64,000 bases of DNA from Ptychodera flava (taxonomy: Eukaryota > Hemichordata > Enteropneusta > Ptychoderidae). A program made the translations under genes and the position numbers. The DNA lies in assembly GCF_041260155.1 (NCBI RefSeq), contig NC_091933.1, forward strand, positions 35,070,293 through 35,134,292. The letters run 5' to 3'. Below are positions 25,317 to 64,000 of this stretch, one piece after another. Within the stretch, counting starts at the first letter, position 1; every line of letters starts with the position of its first letter. Under the pieces are notes generated by a model. The model was given only the letters and a program-made list of their open reading frames with translations. It was not told where the DNA came from and did no database searches.

Positions 25317-27917
25317 CATTATGAGGAATGCGGATTTTAAAATAATGATATGCTGACACAATATAAAAATTATTGATCCATTTACAATTTACGGTGAAAA
25401 CCATCACGGGAGAGAGTCGGGGTTTACCCGAAGACCAAGAACAAGTACTGGGTCAGCCGAGGTTATGAGACGTGCCTTTATTTGTTTTCGATCAAGTGCT
25501 CATAATCGTATTTCCCAAATTACAACAGAAAGCGGCAACTTCCTGGTTAATAAGTTTCAAAGTTTTTTTAGTTACCTAGCCTACAGAGTGACGACATAAT
25601 CCTTGTAGATTTCGTAACACTTGAATGACACAACCTTTCACGATTAACGAAGGTGAAAATTTAATTTTAACAGAGAAATCATCAATTGTACTGAAAACAT
25701 TCATTATTTATCATTTATCGTAAATAACTTAAATTCAAAAAGATATTCAAAGGCAGATAATCATCCTTTTAGGTTGTCTTCTCCAACACACAGTCTATGT
25801 AAAATTAAGTAAAAATGGCTTTCATACGAAAAGCATCTGATTTGTATTTTCAGTCGGTATTTGTTTATTATCTGAAACATATCATTGAAAAAGAACATTG
25901 ACTATTCCACCAAATCTGAAAAATTTAAATCAGGAAAAAAGAAACAAGTGACCTTACGCAGATTGCTCTTCGGGTGCCGGAAAATATTGATACTCACCGG
26001 AACCCGAAAACAAAGGATCATTTCCGTCAATACATTTTGGCCAACAATGTTTGATAATCAAGCCCCTGTTTTCACAGTTGAAGACAGTCTAAAACAAACA
26101 CAACGTTGGTCTATTGTCTGTGTCTACAGGAACTGCATCACACCGTTTTGTTGTGAATAATTTTAAAGATTGAGCGACTATCCAGTTGACAAAGGAGCGT
26201 TTTGTTTACTTTAGGTTATCCGTCTATGGATATGTCATAACGTAATCATGATTCATTATTGTGTAGTAACGGTTGTCATGACAAATGTGGAAATTATAAT
26301 GAAATCAATAGACTGTTTCCATGTAATTCTGATATAATCCCACGAGTTGGCTCTGACTTTAACACCCAAAGATCATGCTTTGTTTCGGAAAATCTGCGCA
26401 CTACTGTAGTATATAGTCATAAATAACTTGGTTACTAGCCCAGTCCACGCTGATCGATATCCTAGTCTGTACACATACCTAGTTCACTAAGACCTAATTT
26501 TAAGTAGGCTTTCTTAAGTTTCTGTTTGAAACATTGGCGTTCAATATTGGTCATTATATCAATGGTCAAACGACAGGCTTTAGCTTTTCTTTCTCGGGAA
26601 ATACAATATATTTTACATTGCAGAAAATGTAGATTTACAAACGTTACGGGCGTTTAGGATCAGATCAAACGAGACAGGAGACACGAGGGCGAAGAAGGGA
26701 GTGCCCTCAAACGATAGAGTCCAAACACTACTTGCCGGCGAAGATGCTAATTACGCAAACCATTTGATCAGCACTTAGTTGAAATAATTAAAAGTGGTAG
26801 GTCATTTAAAATATGTCTATGAGGACATTGTTGGTGGACAAAGAAATTATATCACATTCATATGCACCAGTAAATCAATATGAGATTTTTTTCATCTGAT
26901 TGACCCAGATAAAAAAAGTGAGGCACCAGTTCTGCCGCCGTTCCATAGGAAACGACACCTGCACGCCACTTTTAACATGATTATGTGGATATTGGCAGAG
27001 AATACACCATTCACTGTGCCGCAAATGATGGCACACATTTTTAACAAATTACGTTACAGGTCTTGAATTAACATGTAAAAATAAATATTTGCCTCTATTT
27101 CTGACAAGGCACTTTGCAACTTAAGATTAAGATGGTCCATTTTAGTTTCGATTTTTTTTCTACGAAAACGATTTAAGTCATTGTCAAATGTCAAGGGCTG
27201 CGTGTACGAGTTACAGAATTAAACATGGGGGCGGAGCCGACAAAATTTGTCAGAAATACTTCATCTGTAGAATGTCCTTGAAGCTGCAAATGTCGCACAA
27301 GCGTTTCTATATATAGTAACATACCTACAGTTGTGATAAGCGCTATATCAAAAGTATTTTTGCGCTATAAGATAAGCGAGATGTGTACTTTGTCTTTGAT
27401 GCTTGATATCTGCCCAACTTGTCTTTGAACTCGATGAACAGAGGTCAGACCATGGCTGGACACGGCCTAATTCTGACGGCACTGATGAACCAGGCCAGGA
27501 CACGATTACGCCTGTAATACAGTACGGGTATTCCCCCAACTAACCCGAAGGTAATCGTTTGTTCCGACGCTATCCCCTGCCTACGTGCCAATTCTCGGTA
27601 CATTGTAAACGTTCGAAGTGTGATGACGTACGGTGTACACAGAGAGGAGATATTCGCCAAATCTTATGACTGATTCTAGCTGAGAATGGTTCGATATTAA
27701 ATGTTGCAATGCGCACTATACCGACGTCTCTGGTGATATTAAAGTCTCATGAATTTAAGAAGTATGTATAACTGCCGCCCAGATATACTAATATAAAGAA
27801 ATGTCAATATTTCAATTCTAATGAATCATGAATTAAAGCCATATGCAAATATTCCCTGCCTGTTCAGACTGCCGGACACGTTAACACGTTAAAGTACGTA
27901 CTGTTCCATTATATTTG

Positions 27918-27919
<2 letters not shown>

Positions 27920-27948
<29 letters not shown>

Positions 27949-28250
27949 TGTATGTATGTATGTATGTATGTATGTATGTATGTATGTATGTATGTATGTA
28001 TGTATGTATGTATGTATGTATGTATGTGTGTGTGTGTGTGTGTGTATGTAGGTAGGTAGGTAGGTAGGTAGGTAGGTAGGTAGGTAGGTAGGTGGTAGGT
28101 AGGTATTTATGTATTATGTATCTATGTATCTATGTATATAGGTATGTCCGTCAGTCCGTCTGCCTGCCTATAGGTAGGTATGTATGTATCCATCTATGTA
28201 TGTATCTATGTATCTACGTAGCTACGTATCTATGTATCTATGTATGCATG
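27920..28250. repeat. Compound TGTA / TG / TAGG microsatellite
   Basis: More than 25 TATG units are followed by about 9 TG units, then about 13 GTAG units, then a decayed tract of TATGTATC-like units. The stepwise change of motif is typical of a replication-slippage hotspot. Confidence 0.95.
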
Positions 28251-28406
28251 GATTCCTCATTGGTATGGTTTCTGACATGTTCATTACACGTATTGCATGA
28301 CAGTCCATTTACGATATGGAATCGAAAGTGTTAAAAGAAAATACATTTTGGGACTTAAGCAAGTCATACACTGACTTCTGTAATAAAAATAATAGAGTAC
28401 ATTTTT

Positions 28407-28545
28407 GATTGGATTCGAACTCACTACGTACGGCACTCAGTCACCTAGCAAAGACACCACAATCAAACCGCTTGGCCAAATCCCCACCCTTAAAAAAGAG
28501 TGGTTCAATAACCGAGCTAAATAGTGACGTAGCAAAGTGACACAA
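28407..28545 (-). repeat. tRNA-derived SINE fragment, copy 1
   Basis: Read on the minus strand, an A-box-like TTGGCCAAGCGGTT (28,466-28,479) and a B-box-like GAGTTCGAATCC (28,411-28,422) are spaced as in a long-variable-arm tRNA. The flanking segment GTGCCGTACGTAGTGAG recurs in the copies near 60.1 kb and 60.8 kb. The acceptor stem does not pair well, so it is a SINE head and not a functional tRNA gene. Confidence 0.6.
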
Positions 28546-29189
28546 TACGTAAAAATAGTCATGACAATCACGCATGATATCGTGACGGGAGTTTTGTCAG
28601 TGATTTCTTCGATACTTGAGGTCGAATCAAGAAATATTTCGTGGGAACGATTAACAATTATAAATTTCAGATAATTTGAACTGAAATGTTAGCTCAATTG
28701 GTGAAGCATCTCCACTGAATTTAAGCGACCTGGGTACAAAATCCTCCATTCGTCACTTTTCAGGTTTCAATCTGTTGCAATGCAGAGACGATCAGATATA
28801 GTTCTATGATTTTTCTTATACAAATAGATAGATGAGTTGTACATACATTTTGACAAAACTAATTACATTTGTCTTATGTGAAATATATCAGTAAGCGACT
28901 TTGGACACTGGGCTCTTGCAATGAGAAGGACAACCAGCAAGGGTAAGCTTAGTGTAAAAGGTAAAAGGGTGACACATCACAAGAAGGACATTAAAGTTGA
29001 ATAAGAAGGATCCATCAGTTCACTTGGGTGGGTGGACTGTGATCAGTTGTTTACCTGGATGTCTAATTCGGGGATTTAAAACCAATATAGTCAGATTTTC
29101 CTGGCTCTCCAGCAGCGTTGGTGAGACAAACAACCGCCTAACTTCAAGTCAGCACCGAAATTTCTGATGATATAATGATTCCCTGTAAT

Positions 29190-29580
29190 TGTTTTTGAAA
29201 GACCTAGTTTATATGACAACCGGTACCTGGACGTGAAACATCTGTTTGTAAAGGAGCGCTCCAAAGGGACGGAAATGCTATGCAGTAGGAATTCTGAGAG
29301 AATGGTACAAAAGAAAATATGATATTTATTACAATAAAAAGGATTATTGGCTTGTGTACAGTGAACAGAGGAAGACCATCTCTCTTTATCAAAGAGTTTG
29401 TCAACAAGCATCTCAATGGTAATATCAATCTCAAGAAATGTGGCATGCGTACCGTTGTGCGCCGGATAAATCTCAAGATGACATCTACAAAACTCACGCG
29501 CCATCGTTCAAACAAAACAGTTACATCTGAAGCTGCAGCAACAATGGAGTTTACAGGCCCTTTGTAACCGTGCACGGGTC
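29190..29580 (-). pseudogene. Decayed reverse-transcriptase fragment
   Basis: Two overlapping minus-strand frames, broken by a frameshift near 29,510, read VLFERWR and then CRCHLEIYPA, ATFLEIDITI and KLFDK. This resembles the region after the catalytic YxDD block of Penelope/DIRS-like reverse transcriptases (FLDLxI followed by KLYDKRD). The sequence then degenerates. It is a short relic, and the family assignment is tentative. Confidence 0.35.
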
Positions 29581-30249
29581 AACCAATAAACTAACTCGCG
29601 TACACACTTACAGATTCAGACTCGACAAAACTGCACAGAATCTATGCCCAAGGGGATGCCAATTGTATTAACGACGGCAGTTTGAAATTGTTGCCAACGT
29701 TGAAACCGCTTTCAACAATGAGATAGTTAACCGCGATCTTTAAATGACGTGAGGTAGGTTACTGTATCCGCGTTCCATTCCATGCCTCAGAGAAGGAAAC
29801 ACCCACATATTGATTTGTGCTACCCTAAAATGCAAAGGTTGATAATTCCATTAATTGAGAACATTAATGACATCATCTTGAGGAAGAGCAGTGTATAGTG
29901 TATACGTTTGCCCTTTTCCGGGTGTTAATCACATGCAGTTTATCTAGAAAAGGTGTGGGCTCTTGCTGTACCCAGAATTTTCATTTGAATTGAATGAATT
30001 CACTTTGAACATGGAATGTCATCCACCATTCACTCACTGAACACTATAACTTACGATAAAGGGACTCAAAAAATTTCATCTAATTAAAAACGCTCCCAAT
30101 TTCGAGCGCTTCGGATTGCAATTAGACTCGGGAGAGAGTGATAGCCATTTTGCGTGCTTACACGGACTGTCAACACACACCCACTATCTTCGTGCACGTA
30201 GATCATGTTGTCCGACTTTTTGGGTTTTTTTGAGTTTATCCAAAATATA

Positions 30250-30265
30250 ACACAGACACACACAG

Positions 30266-30298
<33 letters not shown>

Positions 30299-30345
30299 AA
30301 TATATATATATGTGTGTGTGTCTGTCTGTGTCTGTGTCTGTGTCT
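30250..30345. repeat. CA / TA / TG self-complementary microsatellite
   Basis: The CA tract, TA tract and TG tract in this order form a near-perfect inverted repeat that could extrude as a cruciform. Confidence 0.9.
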
Positions 30346-31328
30346 GTGTGAGCATCTATATATGGAACTGTCATCCATCATTCATAACATTTGACCTTTC
30401 GCAATGCACTCACATTAATGCATTGTCCAATCAATCGATCAAACGGAATCATCTGTCGCTCTAGACTGTTTGATCTATGGTTTCATAGGCATTGACACAA
30501 TTGACCTATGCCATACGATAACTCGCGAGATAAACAGTTTAAAGCGCAATAAGCCGTGGCTATCTGCAAGGCAGGCATGTTAACGTTCACGTGACGACAC
30601 CTTACATTGAGAATAAGATTCTTTTTTGTCTTTAATATATTCTTTTGTCATACCTTTTATCGTTTTCGTAAATATGCCTTACACAACAGTTGCCATCTTA
30701 ACTGTCGGCGGGGGAGGGGGCTACCTTGTCGCACAAGATAAATCCACGGGCCCACTACTTGCAGGCTATACAGCTTACTGTGGGTCATTAATAGTCCTTA
30801 CTCGCCTCAGACCCACTACTTATCACTTGATGATGTCAGATCCGAGGAGTTTTGTCGGTCAACTGGATTGGACTGTCGCGTCATATGAAATAATTTATAA
30901 CACGAATTGTAAGTAAGGGGATAAATCTTCTTGAGACTAGAGTAGATTCAAGAACTACATTTATAGTACATTATATCACCATGCCCTGTCCGTCGCACTT
31001 TGATTGGTCGAGCTGAACCACGTGACTGACCACAAATACACAGTAATGGTTTGTTTACATGCCCGTGAATATGAATAATAAGATTAACAACTCAAAGTAT
31101 CGTAACTTTACAGCTCAAACATAAATCATAATCAATTACAAAATAAAATGGAGCACTTTTAGGTCAAGTTGAGATACTTTTTTCTGAAAACATCTCCGGA
31201 TTTGCCAATTTTTTACAGCGCGCGTGACAGTGCGACGCGTATTGCTCAGTTTCAGGGGCCCAGTTGTCGTTCGCTCCTGAAATTTTCGGAAATTTTGACG
31301 ATTTTCTTGGGTTCGCTGATAATATAAT

Positions 31329-31479
31329 GGAAATAACAGACTCCGCTCTGACCGTTAACGTTTATTTGTGGGCGCGGGCTCGAGGAAAGCCAAATTAACA
31401 GGCGAGTTAATTTTTGGCTTTCCTCTAGCCCTTGCCCACAAATAAACGTTAATGGTCAGCGCGTCGCCCGTTATTTCTA
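31329..31479. repeat. Foldback (snap-back) repeat of about 150 bp
   Basis: The left arm contains CGTTAACGTTTATTTGTGGG and GAGGAAAGCCAAATTAAC. The right arm is the reverse complement (GTTAATTTTTGGCTTTCCTC and CCCACAAATAAACGTTAATG), separated by only a few bases. The outer arms still pair (GAAATAAC against GTTATTTC). It is a palindromic MITE-like unit without coding sequence. Confidence 0.8.
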
Positions 31480-31744
31480 TAACAATACATATCAGTTATA
31501 CAAAAAGTACTTCCACGCTGCAGATCCTTGTTGAATGAAATACATCCGATACATTTGGTATTTGTGTGAGTCACAACTCATAAAATTTCTTACATGGCTG
31601 TGCTTGTATAAAACCTGAGATTTGTGGCTTGTAACATTAAGTGCCGTAAAGTGAATATTCGATATTCGATGCTATAGGTGATACAGCGACATAAAGAAGG
31701 CCGAAAGGCATGCAGGAAACAATATATAACACACTTAAGGTAGT

Positions 31745-31830
31745 ATGCACCTCGGGGACAGATATTCGGACTTTCAAATTTTTTACAATTCTTTTCTGAT
31801 CTACCGCTTGTTGGGACTCATTTTAAAACT
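31745..31830 (+). repeat. Dispersed repeat, family 2, copy 2
   Basis: Counterpart of the copy at 16,310-16,400 in opposite orientation, sharing CTCGGGGACAGATATTCGGA and TTTTCTGATCTACC. It lies just beyond the predicted GGT polyadenylation signal. Confidence 0.6.
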
Positions 31831-31873
31831 CTTTGCTTAAGGAAACCTTTCACCGTCATAATTTTTCGAACAT

Positions 31874-31879
31874 TTTATT
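31874..31879 (-). terminator. Candidate polyadenylation signal of GGT
   Basis: AATAAA on the minus strand about 240 nt downstream of the stop at 32119. It is the first such hexamer I noted in the expected 3' UTR. Use is inferred. Confidence 0.45.
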
Positions 31880-32118
31880 TTTCCCTATAGGTTAACACAG
31901 GAGTGGCGGCCAATGTTTTTCTCTAGTACCAAACTTTGCACGGTGACCTATGATTTTTATTCTTGATTTGGTGAGAGCATAGTTGAAAGTTCCATCGAGG
32001 AAAGTTTGAGAAAAAGTTAGTCTTTCACTTTGGAGGTGCACACAACCTTTATGAACTTGGTATGCTGCGTTGACTAACGACATCCATAAAATCGTCAAAT
32101 ACATTCGAGAATTACACA

Positions 32119-58860
<26,742 letters not shown>

Positions 58861-60074
58861 CGTCTACAGACATGAGTAGATATTGGTAACTAGCCAAAGT
58901 CAAATTATGTGCAATTTCCTTTTAAATATAAATTGACTATGACAATGAGGGAGGTTATGATGGTATTGCTGAACACTAATGTATCGGGCACGGCAAGGTT
59001 GGTATTCAAATTTTCTTTATAAAGCGAATGTGACAGTGAGGGAGTTTACGATGGTATTGTCAGCTAATACGATTAATCTAAGATACAACTTGTAATTTTA
59101 AAAACAGAGATATCAGATATTATATCAGTGTTCGCGGTCGAAATTCTGACAATGCGTTTCACATACGCAAAGGCTAAGCAAACATGTGTATCGTCATCAT
59201 CTGAAGGCGTAACGGCCACTTCCACATTAAATCGTGAGCCAAAATGTTGTAATTAATTTTGTTGACACTTGTAATAAATGATCACGATGACGAGGATATT
59301 TTATATAGCAACATGAAATTTTGATGTACCGGTATTCATACTGATTCAGAGAAACAAATTTGAATGAAAAATAAAAATACGAAACTTATCAAAATCACAC
59401 ATACACTGACAGCGTGAAACTTGGTATTCAGGTACTGTAACCATGAAGGTAACGTTTCTCGCTCTATAATCATAAAACATGTGCCTCTAGAATTTAACGG
59501 GATTTCTCTTTGCACGCGAGGTGAAAATTTCCCTTGCCCTTGCTTGTTGATACAAATGTACTTCCTTCAAATACGGTATTTCAAAGTTCAGATGTGGACA
59601 ACAATGATGATATTGGAATTTCACCTAAAGGTTTCATTTCACTTTTTATTGTAGTCCACAGGTAACTGTTAAACATTTTCCCTCACAAAACTTGCTATAT
59701 CTCTAATATGTAAGTAATAGGAATAGTTCATTGCCCTCAGTAAGCTCGATTTACAGGGATACAAGCATCATAGTTGCCATGGCAAGATGCTCATGTGACA
59801 GATAATTATACTTTTATCAAGATTTACAGTTAAATGATGTCAGAGAAAGGAAAGAAGATGCCGTCACTAACAAGGCTGTGTAGTAACATAAGATTGTATA
59901 AATCCTGAACACTTTGACATTTATCGTCATCTTTTGTGTTCTTACATTTTGCCACAATGTCACCAAATCACCCAGCAACAAATTTAGCCCTTAACATCCC
60001 TCGGCAAAATCCCCACCAAAGCGAATGCAACATTCTGTCAATAAGTAAATCTTTAAGGCTAAAATACGGCGGTT

Positions 60075-60195
60075 TCAATCCGGTTCGTACTCACAACGTA
60101 CGGCACCCAGTGGCCTAGTGGAGAAGCCACAGACAAAACCGCTCGACCCAATCCCCAATCTCAAAAACATTGGTTCAATACTCGAACTAAGTTGT
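60075..60195 (-). repeat. tRNA-derived SINE fragment, copy 2
   Basis: Same head as the 28.4-kb copy: ATTGGGTCGAGCGGTTTTG (A-box region) and GGGTGCCGTACGTTGTGAG before a degenerate B box GAGTACGAACC, with shared 5' flank GTTCAATA. Confidence 0.6.
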
Positions 60196-60823
60196 TACAT
60201 TTTTCTGACTGCGACCTTTCCACACGCTGTAGAGTTCGTAAAGCACTCACACTCGTACGCTCACTATCACACATCACAAATAAACTGTATCGAAGCGAAG
60301 CAATGAATACATCCCTTAAACTTGGCTAAAGTCAGCCCCAGCGACAATTCTGTCCACCAGCGGAGCAATTCTGTCCACCATCGGAGCTAAAAAATACATG
60401 TACAGAAATACCGAATACACGTCACAACTTAAGTTAAATCACATGTCTGATCCAAATGACGTACATATTCATCAAGTTCAAACAAAATAAATTAAATAAT
60501 CGAACGACCGCATTGTGAACGGCCAAACAATTATGACATGTTGCAAGTTTGTGAAACCCTGTCGTTTGGACGTACTTAAAAAAGGAAAATGATATTTCAG
60601 CAGTAAGCCTAACAGTCAATATGTCTATTCGAACTTAATATATATCATTTGGCCGCGAAAGGTCACGGATTATTTCCTTCCATAATCCCAATGAATTTTT
60701 ATTTCAATATATAAACAATTGCACTCCATCTTTATCTGTACAAACACATTCATACCTTTAGTGACACTTCGCACATATTTTAGGATAAATGCTATTTTTA
60801 TGAAAAGTTACAAGGATGAAATA

Positions 60824-60864
60824 CTCGGTGCCGTACGTTGTGAGTTCGAACCCGATTGAAATCA
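60824..60864 (+). repeat. tRNA-derived SINE fragment, copy 3 (3' half of head)
   Basis: TCGGTGCCGTACGTTGTGAG followed by TTCGAACCCGATTG: the B-box half of the same SINE, on the plus strand, truncated on the 5' side. Confidence 0.55.
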
Positions 60865-61897
60865 ACGTATATTATATACAATCATATGGACAAAATGACT
60901 TTTTCTATACTAGCTATACATTTTTAAGAAATTATTCAGAAGGAAAATGGACAGTTTGTTTCATTTTGGCACAATGCATCTGTAAAAGTCATGACACCAT
61001 ATTGGATCCCAGAATATGGAATTACTCTCAGACTGAAAACTTAAACAAATAGGGCAGTCGACTCTCACGTTGCAACACGAATAGTTTACATTCTCACTTG
61101 AAACTTGACATCAATTAATTGAATTTTAACTTTGTGTAGTTTGATAAATTCAATGCTCTGCTGTCTGGTCAAAAATAAAAACTCAAATCCTCCTCTATTT
61201 TCAACCAAGTTTTTCTGAATAGAGTGTCAGAAAAAGAATGCAATTCACTTCAGTTACAAGGTTGCAATAGGATCCTCTTATTTACTGTTCATAGAGACTG
61301 CCAACGCAGTACTGTGACCTCGCATTAAGTTATTGTCCAATGTTACAGCTTAACTACATCGAGGAATTCCGATGGACTGTGTTATAACTGCGTGAATTTG
61401 GCATAAATACCAATGGTCATTCAGGACTCAAGTGCAGTTGTGAACTTTTGCAAATATATAATAACGACAGAAATATCAAATTTTATCAACAATATTCATA
61501 ATCATAAATTTATCAGTAACAGTTTCTGTACTACTACAACTGAATTTGTTTACACTCTTGCTATCACCGAGCGACTTATCTCCTTGTGATTAAATATAGT
61601 TTATGCACTATATATTAAGAGGAATTCGCCAGTAGAGGTGTTGTTTCCATACAATTGTTCTACTCATATAAACCGTTCCACAACACTGAAAGTCTGCCCA
61701 GTAAATATTCACAAACATCTCATTGCAGGTGTTAAACAGTTACAGGTTTAACAGTCGTGATTTCGTTTTGTGCCGGCTTTAAACTAAGAAAATGAAGAGT
61801 CCTTTCACTGGCATTTCCAATATAGTGCATATATATTCTAATTCGCATGGGAAAGCAAAGGTATCACAATAAGTTAGTCTAGAAATCATTGTCTCAC

Positions 61898-61970
61898 CTT
61901 CGTCACCGACTGGTTCAAATGTTTTCGCTTTGTTGCTGTGTGTGGCTGGGGCATATTCAACGGTGGTCAT
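61898..61970 (-). CDS. Possible alternative first coding exon
   Basis: ATG at 61970 opens 24 codons (MTTVEYAPATHSNKAKTFEP, then VGDE) and ends AAG|GTGAGA, a strong donor, in phase 1. It resembles a short cytoplasmic tail of a type II membrane protein. Spliced to the GGT segment at 58,658-58,860 it fits only through an internal acceptor (GACAG|CAATTTG) that would remove the hydrophobic helix. It could belong to GGT, to an unseen exon, or be chance. Confidence 0.25.
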
Positions 61971-62249
61971 TGAAAGCTTTTTAATCGGATGGGAAGGTGT
62001 TCCTGTGTATTATGTATACATATGGCGCGTAATCCATACCAAAATTGACATCTGACATTTTGAGCCAACCCCCATGCGACACCCACGAACCTACATGCAA
62101 CTCTCACAAACCTGCATGCAACTCACGAACCTACATACAAATGCCGTATTCGGGGCATGATTCATTAATGCAAATGAGATTGTGGGTAGCGAAGGGTAGC
62201 GGAGGTAGCGGACCTTAATTTCAAAGTTTCATCTACTTTTATCTACCTA

Positions 62250-63400
62250 GGGAGCCTTCAGTAATTACAAGGGGTGGGCAGGGGGAATTTCGCACACACC
62301 TGTCTGTACCGTAAAATGTGACCCTTCCCCTATCCTCCTGTCTAAAACGTGACCCTCCCCTTTGTCCGACATTCTAAAACATGACCCCCCCCCCCAATCA
62401 CTGCGGTATTCTCCCCAGGAATAACTGAAACAGTATCAGCTAGTTTACAAAACAATTAGTTCAATTGTTATGTTAGGGACAAACAGACAGGAGGGCTAGT
62501 GTTTTTGGAGGGACAGTCGCAATTTATCATGCAAGAATGTTTGAAGAGATATGGTATTTCATACATTTGAGAGAGCGTCACCAAGGCAAGATGTGGCTGA
62601 TTTAGTGCTTCATCCAAAAGTATCAAATCATAATACATGGAATCTATCAGGCAAATTATTGACAATTTTCCCCCACAAAACATGCTATATCTGTATATTA
62701 TATATGTTTGATAATGTATTTAAATCTACTTTGCTTGGATTGGGAAGTAAAATGTGCATTTGTGTACAAGAAATTTATTTCTGAATTTCATCTGAAAGGT
62801 TGGTTCACTATCCATGGTATCTATGATGAAACTATGAATAGTTTTTTCCAATACAAATATAGGTAAATATTTGCATTTGTGTCTCTTGATTATTGATATT
62901 AGTGTTCTTGATTAGACTAGAGTGGTTACAAGTCAATGGTTGTGCAAGAAATTTGATTTTGGAATTTCACTGAAAAATTGATTTACTGTACATGGTAGTC
63001 TATGAGAGAACTATACACAATTTTTTCCAATATAAAACTGGCAATATCTTTGCATTTATGTACATTTGATAATTGATATACACTTTTCCACCTGTTGCAT
63101 ATGTTTTTGTCTCTTGTCTTTCATCAGTTTTAACTGTTCAAGGTGTTTAATGTAGGATACCACAGCATCTTCTTTGCTTGTGAAACTTGTGGATAATGTG
63201 TACGTATTTTGTTGGTGATTTCCTATTCAGGAAATATCACACGGACAATCAAAGTTTGGCCATAAAATCAGCTTCTGTCAAAAGTGACCCTCCCCCCAAG
63301 ATAGGTTTATAAAACTTGACCCTCCCCCTTGAACTGTTTTCTAAAAAGTGACCCTCCCCTATTCCCCCGGCCCACCCTCCTGTAATTTCTGAAGGCTCCC
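62250..63400. mobile_element. TIR element with internal GTGACCCTCCC-type repeats
   Basis: The ends pair: GGGAGCCTTCAGTAATTACA on the left, TGTAATTTCTGAAGGCTCCC on the right. Inside each end are several copies of TAAAANGTGACCCTCCCC in inverted arrangement (62,310-62,395 and 63,270-63,360). The interior also has two diverged direct copies of a segment containing TTTCATCTGAAAGGTTG / TTTCACTGAAAAATTG. No coding frame. Nonautonomous DNA transposon by structure. Confidence 0.7.
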
Positions 63401-64000
63401 TTAGCAATTGTTTAAAAGTATAGTACTTGCTAAATGTCAAACAATTACACCAAACTAGCAACCTTTAACATCTCAATCAAGTGCAACACAGCGCGCACGA
63501 TATTCTGAACTCGGATGGTTATGTCTGCCGAGTTTGAGTAACTAGTGCAAACAACTTCAGCCAGCGGGATTGACTGTACAGCCATGGTCATGGAGGGAAC
63601 GTGGTACAGCACATCTACCGAACACTAACTAAGTTCCTGGTTTTGGTTCAAGCTAAAGAAGGATAGTGGTAAGTGCCCACTGCTTTGTATTCCTATAAGA
63701 CACTGTGCGGCTGTTATGAAGCTAATAACCTTTACCCTATTTTTGCCGTTGGTAACTTGTGAGCTTCATAACTGCTGCGGCTTCTACGAGTCACCTCGAC
63801 CACTGACCGTTTCGATCCAATCATCCCTGGTCACCTGGACCCGGCCCCTTCGGTATGGATACAGGTCGATTACGCTTTATATGTGATGATTTTTCCTATT
63901 ATTATCATCAAAAATATTATGAATATTAATAAATTATTAATATGAATGTTACAGAATATAAAACCTTTTTTTACAAACAATGTCGTCTGCTTTGTGTAAA

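Larger units (their letters stand above)
25317..31870. other. Intergenic stretch between CLCA copy B and the GGT 3' end
   Basis: No confident gene. It contains a compound microsatellite (27,920-28,250), a tRNA-derived SINE fragment (28,407-28,545), a decayed reverse-transcriptase fragment (29,190-29,580), a CA/TA/TG array (30,250-30,345), a foldback repeat (31,329-31,479) and a family 2 repeat copy (31,745-31,830). The open frames at 25,885-26,160, 27,348-27,660 and 30,626-30,916 have no recognisable features. Confidence 0.5.
58861..64000. other. Region upstream of GGT, no confident gene
   Basis: AT-rich sequence with SINE fragments (60,075-60,195 and 60,824-60,864), one possible 5' coding exon (61,898-61,970) and a TIR element (62,250-63,400). 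No clear TATA box was found directly upstream of 58,860; promoter or 5' UTR exons may lie anywhere here. Confidence 0.5.

Noticed and set aside
27348..27660. Two minus-strand frames of 60-70 codons in the intergenic region
   Set aside because: No domain, no splice signals in phase with a neighbour, and no homology I can recognise.
28686..28748. tRNA-like stretch TTAGCTCAATTGGTGAAGC with a GGGTACAAAATCC-like B box
   Set aside because: The B box is degenerate and no convincing acceptor or anticodon stem forms. At most it is an old tRNA-derived relic.
17553..31879. Idea that the CLCA pair and GGT form a functional cluster
   Set aside because: They share only strand orientation. No shared regulatory sequence or known pathway link is visible.

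Overview
This is a window of animal nuclear DNA, not bacterial or viral. Three multi-exon genes with conventional splice sites all lie on the minus strand. Introns are large and packed with transposons, and long TGTA, TA, GA and CA/TG microsatellites are scattered throughout. The protein families, a CR1/L2-type LINE, a Penelope-like element and tRNA-derived SINE pieces suggest a marine invertebrate, perhaps an ambulacrarian, other basal deuterostome or lophotrochozoan. I cannot name the species from sequence alone.

Positions 1-25,300 hold two tandem paralogues of the calcium-activated chloride channel regulator (CLCA) family. Copy B (17,553-25,235) is complete: 11 exons and 978 codons, with a signal peptide, an HEWGH metalloprotease motif, a VWA domain with a DxSGS MIDAS motif, an FnIII-like region and a C-terminal membrane segment. 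Copy A (686-12,099) has nine exons in the window; the last two should lie left of position 1. Exon lengths match copy B except at exon 5, where the usual donor would break the frame. Exon 8 and parts of exons 3 and 4 are about 97-98% identical between copies while other exons are near 75-80%, which looks like gene conversion. Each copy has a TATA box just upstream of its start codon.

Positions 25,300-31,870 are intergenic: compound microsatellites, a SINE fragment, a decayed reverse-transcriptase fragment and a foldback repeat.

Positions 31,870-58,860 hold one gamma-glutamyltransferase (GGT) gene of ten coding exons (585 codons once a transposon is discounted). Its introns carry a nearly full-length LINE (42,880-46,400), a Penelope-like element with about 760 bp inverted arms and hammerhead-like motifs (48,771-51,281), foldback repeats, and TIR elements. 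The main finding is a 4,705 bp element (36,692-41,396) inside coding exon 7. It is bounded by a 14 bp perfect terminal inverted repeat and a GTT target duplication, and it lies about 19 codons before the catalytic threonine. Taking out the element and one GTT copy gives a continuous frame with correct splice phases at both ends.

Positions 58,900-64,000 hold no confident gene: SINE fragments, a TIR element with GTGACCCTCCC-like repeats, and one possible small 5' coding exon (61,898-61,970).

The CLCA pair and GGT are all secreted or membrane-anchored ectoproteins, but nothing in the sequence shows that they work together.
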